From: Fredinandcohnia onubensis | GTDB lineage: Bacteria > Bacillota > Bacilli > Bacillales > Bacillaceae_L | Direction of reading: 5' to 3' | Length of the DNA stretch: 64,000 nucleotides | Assembly (NCBI RefSeq): GCF_002734285.1 | Contig: NZ_NSEA01000003.1 | Location: 1-64,000, forward strand | Shown here: positions 1 through 7,000 of the stretch, one piece after another | Position numbering within the stretch: position 1 is the first letter of the stretch | How the letters are laid out: the number at the start of each line of letters is the position of its first letter | Program-made: the position numbers and the translations under genes | The notes under the pieces: generated by a model | Seen by the model: only the letters and a program-made list of their open reading frames with translations | Told to the model about the DNA's origin: nothing | The model's database searches: none

Positions 1-27
1 CCCTGTGAGAGTAGGACGTCGCTAGGT
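1..27 (+). rRNA. 5S rRNA, 3' end only
   Basis: The window opens inside a ribosomal RNA operon. The first bases (CCCTGTGAGAGTAGGACG and a few more) match the conserved 3' strand of Bacillus 5S rRNA. The exact 3' end is estimated. A tRNA gene follows about 10 bp later, the usual rrn-tRNA arrangement. Confidence 0.75.
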
Positions 28-37
28 TGGATGAGAC

Positions 38-113
38 GGAGGATTAGCTCAGCTGGGAGAGCACCTGCCTTACAAGCAGGGGGTCGGCGGTTCGATCCCG
101 TCATCCTCCACCA
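38..113 (+). tRNA. tRNA-Val (TAC)
   Basis: 76 nt with full cloverleaf: acceptor GGAGGAT pairs with ATCCTCC, anticodon loop CTTACAA, T-loop TTCGATC, CCA encoded. First gene of a 21-gene array in B. subtilis trnB order. Confidence 0.97.
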
Positions 114-130
114 TTTTAAAATTTATATTT

Positions 131-206
<76 letters not shown>

Positions 207-211
207 CTTGC

Positions 212-287
212 GAGCCATTAGCTCAGTTGGTAGAGCATCTGACTTTTAATCAGAGGGTCGAAGGTTCGAGTCCTTCATGGCTCACCA
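212..287 (+). tRNA. tRNA-Lys (TTT)
   Basis: 76 nt. Acceptor GAGCCAT pairs with ATGGCTC, anticodon TTT, CCA encoded. Only 5 nt separate it from the preceding tRNA-Thr. Confidence 0.97.
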
Positions 288-301
288 TTTAAATTAAATA
301 T

Positions 302-382
302 GCGGGTGTGGCGGAATTGGCAGACGCGCTAGACTTAGGATCTAGTGTCTTTGACGTGGGGGTTCGAGTCCCTTCACCCGCA
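302..382 (+). tRNA. tRNA-Leu (TAG)
   Basis: Class II tRNA with a short variable arm. Acceptor GCGGGTG pairs with CACCCGC, anticodon TAG. CCA is not encoded (TTA follows the discriminator A), so it must be added by the CCA-adding enzyme. Confidence 0.95.
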
Positions 383-386
383 TTAT

Positions 387-461
387 GCGGAAGTAGTTCA
401 GTGGTAGAACACCACCTTGCCAAGGTGGGGGTCGCGGGTTCGAATCCCGTCTTCCGCTCCA
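387..461 (+). tRNA. tRNA-Gly (GCC)
   Basis: 75 nt. Acceptor GCGGAAG pairs with CTTCCGC, anticodon GCC, CCA encoded. Confidence 0.97.
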
Positions 462-478
462 GAGGTAATTTTAGAAAT

Positions 479-567
479 GCCGGGGTGGCGGAACTGGCAG
501 ACGCACAGGACTTAAAATCCTGCGGTAGGTGACTACCGTACCGGTTCGATTCCGGTCCTCGGCACCA
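479..567 (+). tRNA. tRNA-Leu (TAA)
   Basis: 89-nt class II tRNA with a long variable arm (GGTAGGTGACTACC), anticodon TAA, CCA encoded. Confidence 0.96.
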
Positions 568-586
568 TCTAATAAATTCATAAAAT

Positions 587-663
<77 letters not shown>

Positions 664-668
664 TTTTA

Positions 669-745
669 CGGGAAGTAGCTCAGCTTGGTAGAGCACTTGG
701 TTTGGGACCAAGGGGTCGCAGGTTCGAATCCTGTCTTCCCGACCA
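669..745 (+). tRNA. tRNA-Pro (TGG)
   Basis: 77 nt. Acceptor CGGGAAG pairs with CTTCCCG, anticodon TGG, CCA encoded. Confidence 0.97.
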
Positions 746-756
746 TTAAAAAAATT

Positions 757-832
757 GGGGCCTTAGCTCAGCTGGGAGAGCGCCTGCTTTGCACGCAGGA
801 GGTCAGCGGTTCGATCCCGCTAGGCTCCACCA
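757..832 (+). tRNA. tRNA-Ala (TGC)
   Basis: 76 nt. Acceptor GGGGCCT pairs with AGGCTCC including one G-U pair, anticodon TGC, CCA encoded. Confidence 0.97.
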
Positions 833-862
833 ATAAATTTTTGAATAGTTACTATTAATTAT

Positions 863-939
863 GGCGGTGTAGCTCAGCTGGCTAGAGCGTACGGTTCATA
901 CCCGTGAGGTCGGGGGTTCGATCCCCTCCGCCGCTACCA
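863..939 (+). tRNA. tRNA-Met (CAT), elongator
   Basis: 77 nt with anticodon CAT and a paired first acceptor base pair, so not the initiator. Its sequence and position (tenth, after Ala) match the elongator Met of trnB-type clusters. Confidence 0.92.
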
Positions 940-952
940 TTTGAAAAATCTA

Positions 953-1029
953 GGACCTTTAGCTCAGCTGGTTAGAGCAGACGGCTCATAACCGTCCGGT
1001 CGTAGGTTCGAGTCCTACAAGGTCCACCA
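953..1029 (+). tRNA. tRNA-Ile2 (CAT, lysidine type)
   Basis: 77 nt, anticodon CAT. The body (GGACCTTTAGC... ACAAGGTCC) resembles the B. subtilis isoleucine tRNA whose C34 is modified to lysidine by TilS, and it is in the same array position. A plain scan would call it Met; the Ile identity is inferred from resemblance and synteny. Confidence 0.85.
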
Positions 1030-1048
1030 TTTACAACTTCTTATATGT

Positions 1049-1141
1049 GGAGGAATACCCAAGTCCGGCTGAAGGGATCGGTCTTGAAAACCGACAGGGG
1101 TGTTAAAGCCCGCGGGGGTTCGAATCCCTCTTCCTCCGCCA
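1049..1141 (+). tRNA. tRNA-Ser (TGA)
   Basis: 93-nt class II tRNA with a long variable arm, anticodon TGA, CCA encoded. Confidence 0.96.
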
Positions 1142-1183
1142 TATTATTTAAAATGGTATGGCTTGAATTTAATATTTTATTAT

Positions 1184-1260
<77 letters not shown>

Positions 1261-1270
1261 AAAAAGATTG

Positions 1271-1299
1271 TTGACAAACAAAAAAAGTTATAGTAAAAT
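1271..1299 (+). promoter_or_regulatory. Internal sigma-A promoter inside the tRNA array
   Basis: TTGACA at 1271-1276, 17-nt spacer, TAAAAT at 1294-1299. It is a near-consensus promoter just upstream of the truncated tRNA-Asp copy, so the second half of the array and the first insert could be transcribed independently of the rrn promoters. Confidence 0.65.
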
Positions 1300-1320
1300 A
1301 ATTTTTGTTGTTAAAAAAAT

Positions 1321-1337
1321 GGTCCCGTGGTGTAGCG
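1321..1337 (+). pseudogene. Truncated tRNA-Asp 5' fragment
   Basis: These 17 nt are identical to the first 17 nt of the intact tRNA-Asp gene at 1465 (acceptor 5' strand and start of the D arm). After the shared GTAGCG the sequence diverges abruptly into the insert at 1338. Confidence 0.9.
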
Positions 1338-1464
1338 ACGAGCAATACATCGTCGAATCATCTACGAGTTGTCCCGACGGACAATACTCCTCGAATAAGC
1401 TATTAGAGGAAGGGACAGTTAATGCTCAATAATTTGCGCATTATAAATCTTAATAGTTTTTAAT
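1338..1464 (+). repeat. Structured insert A between tRNA-Asp fragment and intact tRNA-Asp
   Basis: 127-nt non-coding segment with no counterpart in a normal trnB array. It shares interspersed identical blocks with insert B at 1771: ACGAGCAA at 1338, CTACGAGTTG at 1362, CGACG at 1375, ATAAGCTA, AGAGGAAG. Predicted pairings: CGACGA (1336-1341, partly tRNA remnant) with TCGTCG (1350-1355); GTAG of the remnant (1332-1335) with CTAC (1362-1365); GTCCC (1371-1375) with GGGAC (1412-1416); a TCCTC/GAGGA hairpin inside. A further hairpin AATGC...GCATT lies at 1421-1442. Internally it is a 39-nt duplication, with ACG starts at 1338 and 1377. No ORF or known RNA family was recognised. Confidence 0.75.
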
Positions 1465-1540
1465 GGTCCCGTGGTGTAGCGGTTAACATGCCTGCCTGTC
1501 ACGCAGGAGATCGCCGGTTCGATCCCGGTCGGGACCGCCA
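1465..1540 (+). tRNA. tRNA-Asp (GTC)
   Basis: 76 nt, intact. Acceptor GGTCCCG pairs with CGGGACC, anticodon GTC, CCA encoded. It directly follows insert A. Confidence 0.97.
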
Positions 1541-1548
1541 TATATTGT

Positions 1549-1621
1549 GGCTCAGTAGCTCAGTCGGTAGAGCAAAGGACTGAAAATCCTTGTGTCGGCG
1601 GTTCGATTCCGTCCTGAGCCA
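1549..1621 (+). tRNA. tRNA-Phe (GAA)
   Basis: Acceptor GGCTCAG pairs with CTGAGCC, anticodon GAA. After the discriminator A the sequence reads CCT, so a full CCA is not encoded. Confidence 0.95.
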
Positions 1622-1646
1622 CCTTATTTATTTTCTAAACTTTAAT

Positions 1647-1723
1647 GGCGGTTGTGGCGAAGTGGTTAACGCATCGGATTGTGGTTCCGACATTCGTGGG
1701 TTCGATTCCCATCAGCCGCCCCA
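1647..1723 (+). tRNA. tRNA-His (GTG)
   Basis: 77 nt with the extra 5' G typical of tRNA-His, anticodon GTG, CCA encoded. Confidence 0.95.
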
Positions 1724-1739
1724 TATAAAAAATATAAAT

Positions 1740-1770
1740 GCGGGTGTAGTTTAATGGTAAAACCTCAGCC
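1740..1770 (+). pseudogene. Truncated tRNA-Gly(TCC) 5' fragment
   Basis: 31 nt identical to the first 31 nt of the intact tRNA-Gly at 1902: acceptor 5' strand, whole D arm and the 5' strand of the anticodon stem (ends CAGCC). It then diverges into insert B. The breakpoint differs from that in the Asp fragment (17 nt), so the break is not at a fixed tRNA position. Confidence 0.9.
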
Positions 1771-1901
1771 ACGAGCAAAGCTTCCTAGATTATGCTACGA
1801 GTTGCCTCGACGCATTTACATCCTAGATAAGCTAGAAGAGGAAGAGGCATGTAAGGCCAGAAAGACGTATTGCTTTATCTTATATAATTAAAATTTAATG
1901 T
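1771..1901 (+). repeat. Structured insert B between tRNA-Gly fragment and intact tRNA-Gly
   Basis: 131-nt relative of insert A, starting with the same ACGAGCAA and aligning almost without gaps for about 80 nt. GCCTC (1804-1808) pairs with GAGGC (1844-1848). Compared with insert A's GTCCC/GGGAC, two pairs have changed on both sides, which is compensatory evidence for an RNA (or single-stranded DNA) stem. GTAGTTTAAT of the tRNA remnant (1746-1755) can pair with ATTATGCTAC (1789-1798) with one mismatch and one G-U. It also has the 39-nt internal duplication (ACG at 1771 and 1810, TCCTAGAT in both halves). The short ORF across it is not credible. Confidence 0.75.
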
Positions 1902-1975
1902 GCGGGTGTAGTTTAATGGTAAAACCTCAGCCTTCCAAGCTGATGTCGTGAGTTCGATTCTCATCACCCGCTCCA
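1902..1975 (+). tRNA. tRNA-Gly (TCC)
   Basis: 74 nt, intact. Acceptor GCGGGTG pairs with CACCCGC, anticodon TCC, CCA encoded. It directly follows insert B. Confidence 0.96.
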
Positions 1976-1986
1976 ATTTATACAAT

Positions 1987-2063
<77 letters not shown>

Positions 2064-2072
2064 TATAATTAT

Positions 2073-2147
2073 TCCGCAGTAGCTCAGTGGTAGAGCTATC
2101 GGCTGTTAACCGATCGGTCGTAGGTTCGAGTCCTACCTGCGGAGCCA
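2073..2147 (+). tRNA. tRNA-Asn (GTT)
   Basis: 75 nt. Acceptor TCCGCAG pairs with CTGCGGA, anticodon GTT, CCA encoded. Confidence 0.97.
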
Positions 2148-2153
2148 TTTTTT

Positions 2154-2244
2154 GGGGAAGTACTCAAGTGGCTGAAGAGGCGCCCCTGCTAAGGGTGTAG
2201 GTCGCGTAAGCGGCGCGAGGGTTCAAATCCCTCCTTCTCCGCCA
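2154..2244 (+). tRNA. tRNA-Ser (GCT)
   Basis: 91-nt class II tRNA with a long variable arm, anticodon GCT, CCA encoded. Confidence 0.96.
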
Positions 2245-2271
2245 TGTCGAATCATATAAATATTTTTTTCT

Positions 2272-2343
2272 GGCCCGTTGGTCAAGCGGTTAAGACACCG
2301 CCCTTTCACGGCGGTAACACGGGTTCGAATCCCGTACGGGTCA
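2272..2343 (+). tRNA. tRNA-Glu (TTC)
   Basis: 72 nt without CCA (TCA follows the discriminator). Acceptor GGCCCGT pairs with ACGGGTC, anticodon TTC. Last gene of the array, as in B. subtilis trnB. Confidence 0.95.
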
Positions 2344-2346
2344 TCA

Positions 2347-2384
2347 AACGTTATGAGAATTTCTCATGGCGTTTTTTTATTTTT
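2347..2384 (+). terminator. Terminator of the tRNA array
   Basis: AACG-TATGAG / CTCAT-GGCGTT hairpin followed by a run of seven T, directly after tRNA-Glu. Confidence 0.85.
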
Positions 2385-2420
2385 AGTAGATTTCTAGCTT
2401 CTTATTTCTTTATGGTTAGC

Positions 2421-2450
2421 AAAAAGAAAAAAACACCTGTTGCCAGGTGC
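2421..2450 (-). terminator. Terminator of the small gene at 2451
   Basis: On the minus strand GCACCTG-GCAA-CAGGTG is followed by a T-rich tract. Confidence 0.8.
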
Positions 2451-2624
2451 TTAATCTTGAGAAATGATATCATCTTCTATTTTCTTTGCGGGGTTGTCTA
2501 AATCTACATCTGAAAAGAGCCCGGGTGATATTCCGCGGAACATATCAAATGCTAGAATTTTATCATCTGGGGCATCAAATAGTGGAGCATCGGGTTTGTT
2601 ATTAACGTCGTCTTTACGTTTCAT
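2451..2624 (-). CDS. Small hypothetical protein, 57 aa
   Basis: An acidic, soluble small protein rich in Asp and Lys. I recognise no family. The start is set at the ATG at 2624, six bases after a strong GGAGGTG. Upstream in-frame ATGs at 2639 and 2627 overlap or crowd that site. It has its own terminator at 2421-2450. It lies between the tRNA array and an AIM24-family gene on the same strand, 49 nt away, and could be co-transcribed with it. No membrane segment or signal peptide is visible. Confidence 0.6.
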   Translation of the reverse strand: MKRKDDVNNKPDAPLFDAPDDKILAFDMFRGISPGLFSDVDLDNPAKKIEDDIISQD

Positions 2625-2672
2625 CATCCACACCTCCATTTATTATCCTCCCAGTTAGTGTCTATAATTATT

Positions 2673-3469
2673 CTATCTGTTATCACCGTTTAATAAATTT
2701 CCGATTCCTCCTAGTATACTTCCTTCACCTGTGCTTCCCCCATTTCTAGGTGCACTCGCGAAAATACGGTCTGCCATACGGCTAAATGGCAATGACTGTA
2801 CCCAAACCGTTCCAGGGCCACGTACATTTGCGTAGAATAGACCTTCACCACCAAAGAAAGCTGTTTTTATTTTTCCTACATATTCGATATTGTAATCTAC
2901 TTCCTTCGTCATCCCAACTAAGCAGCCTGTGTCAATGCGAAGGATTTCACCTGGTTGGAGCTCTTTTTTATGGATGGTTCCACCTGCGTGTAGAAAGGCT
3001 AATCCATCTCCTTCTAATTTTGCATGATGAAGCCTTCTCCACCGAAGAAACCAGTACCTAATTTGCGTTGAAAGTCTATTCCGACTGATACTCCTTTTGC
3101 TGCACATAGAAAAGAATCTTTTTGGCAAATCACCTTTCCACCAAGCATGCTTAAATCAACTGGAATAATTTTACCAGGATACGGTGCCGCAAAGGAAACA
3201 TGTTTTTTCCCTATATGGTTATTTGTAAATACTGTCATAAAAAGACTTTCACCAGTCAGGACTCTTTTACCTGCACCAAAGAGTTTACCTAAGAGACCTC
3301 CACCTCCAGATTCTGACCCATCACCGAATATGGTTTCCATTGAGATTCCATCTTCCATCATCATCATTGCTCCTGCTTCTGCAATAACACTTTCACTCGG
3401 ATCTAACTCGATTTCAACAAATTGCATGTCATCTCCATATAGTTTGTATTCAATCTCATGAGCGTTCAT
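2673..3469 (-). pseudogene. AIM24/TIGR00266-family protein, frameshifted
   Basis: Two minus-strand reading frames together give one roughly 265-aa protein of the AIM24 family (TIGR00266), a glycine-rich beta-sandwich protein of unclear function that often has phenylalanine-glycine-glycine-glutamate loops. The first frame starts at 3469 after AAGGAAG and ends with [11 protein letters not shown]. The second continues as [16 protein letters not shown] and carries a second FFGGEGLF motif. The break is in the A run opposite 3018-3021: one more A would restore MQKLEGDG. That could be a real inactivation or a homopolymer sequencing error. Ribosomal slippage is not suggested, as there is no slippery heptamer or stimulatory structure. 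Confidence 0.85.
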
Positions 3470-3658
3470 TAAATTCTTCCTTTCACTTTTAAAATGATAT
3501 TAAAGAAATAATTCGTCATTTGGTTTGTATCTTCCTTTAAACTTTGCACTAAGTATGAAAATAATGTCAGTCTATTGGAGATTTCAATGACAAAATGAAA
3601 ATGGGATATTATAATATATTTAGAATTTTCTTGAAATAATTAGTCTAAGGGGGATTTT

Positions 3659-6068
3659 ATGAGTTCGGAAGTCGTTGTAAAAAGACGTATTTGGCCTAGA
3701 AAGAAAAGATGGAGGGTTATTTTAGTATCAGGAATAATAATCATCCTCCTTCTTGTCGCAAGTATTTTGGCAGGCTATTTATATTTGAGAAAAAGTTTAC
3801 CGGAAATTGAAGGGACAATTAGTGTTGCTGGTATTACTGATGAGGTTGAAGTGATTCGTGATCAAAATGGGGTTCCCCATATTATTGCAAAAAACACTCA
3901 TGATCTGTATTTTGCACAAGGATATGTTACAGCTCAGGACCGGTTATTTCAAATGGATTTAAGCCGTAGACAGGCCTCAGGAGAGCTCAGTGAGGTCATT
4001 GGTAGCTCCCTTATTGAGCAGGATAAATATTATAGAGCTCTTGGCTTACGTAGAGCAGCTGAAATATCGTACGATGGATACTCAACAGAAGCAAAGGGTG
4101 TCTTACAATCTTATGCGGATGGTGTAAATGCTTTTATTAGGGAAGCAAACGAAGAGAATACATTACCCGTCGAATTTACTTTTGCTGGTTATGAACCAAC
4201 TGAGTGGAGTCCTATCGACTCGCTCACGATAGGAAAGTATATGGCTTATGATTTAGGAGGCCATTATAAAGGTCAAGCCTTTCGATATTACATAGCACAA
4301 CATGTATCAGAAGAAAAACTACTTGAATTATTCCCTACATATCCTGAAGATGGGGCTACCGTTCTTCAAGCGATCAAAGAAAATCCTGTTGATATTTCAA
4401 AAAGTATTGCACAAGCACCTTTTCCAAATGAGTTTAACGGGAGTAATAACTGGGTTGTTAGTGGAGAGAAATCTGATTCAGGTATGCCGATTCTAGCGGA
4501 TGATCCTCATTTAGCATTGGCGACTCCATCGATTTGGTATGAAACGCATTTACAAAACGACGAGGTAAACGTTAGTGGTGTCATTTTTGCAGGTGTTCCA
4601 GGAATTATATTAGGACGGAATGAACATATTGCCTGGGGGGTTACCAATGTAGGTCCTGATGTTCAGGATTTATATATTGAAAAAAGAAATCCAGAAAATC
4701 CAAATCAGTTCGAGTATATGGGGGAGTGGGAGGATGCCACGATCATTGATGAGCCAATAAAGGTGAAGGATGGAGAAACAATTCCTTATCAGGTTCAGGT
4801 AACAAGGCATGGTCCGAATTTCAGAATTCACCCATGACCATAGGGAGGAGACGGCTTTAGCTTTAAGATGGACAGCTCTCGACCCTTCGACTGAGCTAGA
4901 AGCGGTGTTGATGTTTAACAAGGCGAAAAGTTGGGATGAATTTAAAGAAGCTCTTACATATTTTCATACCCCGGCTCAAAATTTTGTATTTGCAGCTACG
5001 GATGGAACCATTGCTTATCGAGCAAATGGGTTAATTCCTATTCGAAAAAAGGGAGACAGCTCGGTACCTGTACCAGGTTGGACGAATGAATATGAGTGGG
5101 ATGGGTTTATTCCATGGGATGAACTCCCAACAATTGTGAACCCGGAGGAAGGTTTTATTTCTACGGCAAATAATAAAATTGTAACAGATGATTATCCATA
5201 CCATATTACGAATACTTGGGCACAGCCATATCGTCAGCAACGTATACGGGATGTCTTAATGAGTAAGAATAAGTTTTCGGTTGACGATATGCTTCAACTA
5301 CAGTTTGACCAACATAATTTGCAGGCGGAGGAATTTGTACCGATTCTTCTTGATGTATTAACAAGCCAAAAAGGTAAGCTAAGGGCAATCGATAAAGAAG
5401 TCTTAGAGCAGTTTGAAGGATGGGACTTTGTGGACCGAATAGAAGATGGGGAGCCTCTAGTCTTTCATAAATGGATGGAGGAATTCGGGAATGTATTGTT
5501 TGAAGAATCCATTCCAAATGAAATTGATAACTTGTTCGAAGGTAAATCCCAAATTGTAGACCAAATGATTAGAAATGCTACAAATGGAGTCGAAGGTGTA
5601 TGGTTGAGTGAAGCTGGTGGCTTAGAGCAGGTGAGTCTAGAGTCATTTAAGCGAGCTGTTGATTTTGCTGTTAAAAAACAAGGGGAACATCCAGATAAAT
5701 GGCAATGGGGTGAATTTCATAGGGTTCCTTTTAATCATCCGTTGTCGGCAATTTCACCGTTAAACTATCTATTTAATCATAATGAATTTGTTCCTATGGG
5801 CGGTAGCGGAGTATCGGTAGCTGCTGCAAGTTTTAATAAGAAATCAGGAGCTATAACACACGGAGCTGCATGGCGTTCAGTAATTGACCTATCAAACATG
5901 AATCAAAGCTATAATGTGGTAGGCCCAGGGCAATCTGGTCATGTATTAAGTCAATTCTATCATGATCAAATTACTGATTGGACGACAGGGAAATATCATA
6001 TCACTCATACTGAAAAAGAGAACTTTATGAAAAATAGTTATAGACTTCTTTTACAACCAATAAAGTAA
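3659..6068 (+). pseudogene. Penicillin acylase family protein (Ntn hydrolase), frameshifted
   Basis: Two overlapping plus frames (3659-4837 and 4809-6068) form one roughly 800-aa penicillin/acyl-homoserine-lactone acylase-type precursor. Visible features: an N-terminal basic segment and membrane anchor (about residues 20-45), the alpha-chain region, and the autocatalytic junction GSNNWVVSG whose serine becomes the nucleophile of the beta chain, followed by ADDPHL and the HGP motif. The frame changes just after RHGP near 4820, where CCGAATTTC would read HGPIISEF with two more bases or HGPISEF with one fewer. RBS AAGGGGG precedes the ATG. Substrate is unknown: beta-lactam side chains and N-acyl compounds are the family possibilities. 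If the shift is real, only the part up to the beta-chain start plus about 115 residues is made. Confidence 0.87.
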
Positions 6069-6073
6069 CAAGA

Positions 6074-6105
6074 AAGCAGTGGAAGATTCCACTGCTTTTA
6101 ATTTA
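6074..6105. terminator. Bidirectional terminator between penicillin acylase and yteA
   Basis: AGCAGTGGAA-GA-TTCCACTGCT with T-rich tails on both sides, between convergent genes. Confidence 0.8.
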
Positions 6106-6858
6106 ATCTTGGGCTTCATCTTGTGTGTAAGGTTCTTTTTCATATGGAGGAAGGTCACCGAACATGGTCATGATTCCTTCTTCATCTAATACTTCTTCAT
6201 ATCGTTCATGCTGGTTGTTTGGATAGATGATAATTTCTTTTCCTTCGATGTCTGTTGCGACGAAGTTTTCGTAATCCTCTACATAGCCCACATTTTCATC
6301 TGATTCGAGGAATACTTCATTATAACTATCAACTGGGTCAGCAAGGTCTGAAGGAGTTTCAGATGTTCCATACTTTGCGACATCTTGCCATGAATCTTCT
6401 GCATCATAGGACACATTATCTTCTTCATCAACAAACTTTCCAAATGGTGGCATTAATACCCCTTCCTCAATAGGTCGATTATGAGATACGACTTGGGTCG
6501 GGCTGTGCTCAACACAATATGTTGTTGTAGGAATTGCTTCTAACCGATCAACAGGTATTTCCTTACCGCATTTTTCACATTTCCCGTATCTACCTTCAGC
6601 AATTGCTTGTAAGGCGTAGTCAATGTCTTTTAACTCTTTTTCAATATGCTCATTAAGTGCAATGTCCTTTTCACGTTCAAATAGCTCAGTTCCTTCATCC
6701 CCTGGATGGTTATCATAAGAAGAAAGTTCCCCCACCGACCCATGGAAATGACCGCGTTCTAAATCAAAATGATCGCTATCTGTTAATTGTTCTTCAACCT
6801 CTTTTTTTGCGTTTATCAACTGTGAACGGAAGGTTGATAATTGCTCATTTGATAACAT
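6103..6858 (-). CDS. yteA: YteA-family TraR/DksA-type zinc-finger protein
   Basis: 251-aa protein with an N-terminal alpha-helical region (residues 1-85, heptad-like E/L/K) and a DksA/TraR-type finger around residues 92-118: GKCEKCGKEIP followed by YCVEH. The last metal ligand is H where classical members have C. The C-terminal 130 residues are acidic and YteA-specific. Family members are sporulation-associated or general stress proteins of unclear role. RBS AAGGAG precedes the ATG at 6858. It sits beside menA as in B. subtilis. Confidence 0.88.
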   Translation of the reverse strand: MLSNEQLSTFRSQLINAKKEVEEQLTDSDHFDLERGHFHGSVGELSSYDNHPGDEGTELFEREKDIALNEHIEKELKDIDYALQAIAEGRYGKCEKCGKEIPVDRLEAIPTTTYCVEHSPTQVVSHNRPIEEGVLMPPFGKFVDEEDNVSYDAEDSWQDVAKYGTSETPSDLADPVDSYNEVFLESDENVGYVEDYENFVATDIEGKEIIIYPNNQHERYEEVLDEEGIMTMFGDLPPYEKEPYTQDEAQD

Positions 6859-6968
6859 TTAAAAGCACTCCTTCCATAATGATTTCGTAACGAATCTTGT
6901 TATGTATTATATACATAAACTCGAAAATCATAAATGTAAAAAAGTGCTTGTATGAAAGAAGACAAGAG

Positions 6969-7000
6969 AAAAAACACGATCGTAAAAAATCGTGTTTTTA
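6969..7000 (-). terminator. menA terminator
   Basis: AAAACACGAT / ATCGTGTTTT hairpin at the stop codon of menA, with a T tract on the minus strand. Confidence 0.75.

Noticed and set aside
308-532. Open reading frame across tRNA-Leu, tRNA-Gly and tRNA-Leu
   Set aside because: It lies entirely over intact tRNA genes, with no RBS. The peptide is a translation of tRNA sequence.
953-1029. Calling this CAT-anticodon tRNA a second elongator Met
   Set aside because: The body sequence and array position fit the lysidine-modified Ile2 of trnB-type clusters better.
1679-1891. Open reading frame from tRNA-His through insert B
   Set aside because: Starts inside tRNA-His with no RBS. The insert shows RNA-type compensatory changes rather than codon conservation.
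1338-1901. Group I or group II intron explanation for the tRNA inserts
   Set aside because: The downstream tRNA is complete and the upstream fragment is a duplicate, so splicing is not needed. No intron core motifs or ORF are seen, and the length is too short.
2244-2501. Open reading frame over tRNA-Glu and its terminator
   Set aside because: Overlaps a tRNA and a hairpin terminator; no RBS.
3018-3021. Programmed frameshifting in the AIM24-family gene
   Set aside because: The A4 run lacks a slippery heptamer and stimulatory hairpin, and the family is not known for recoding.
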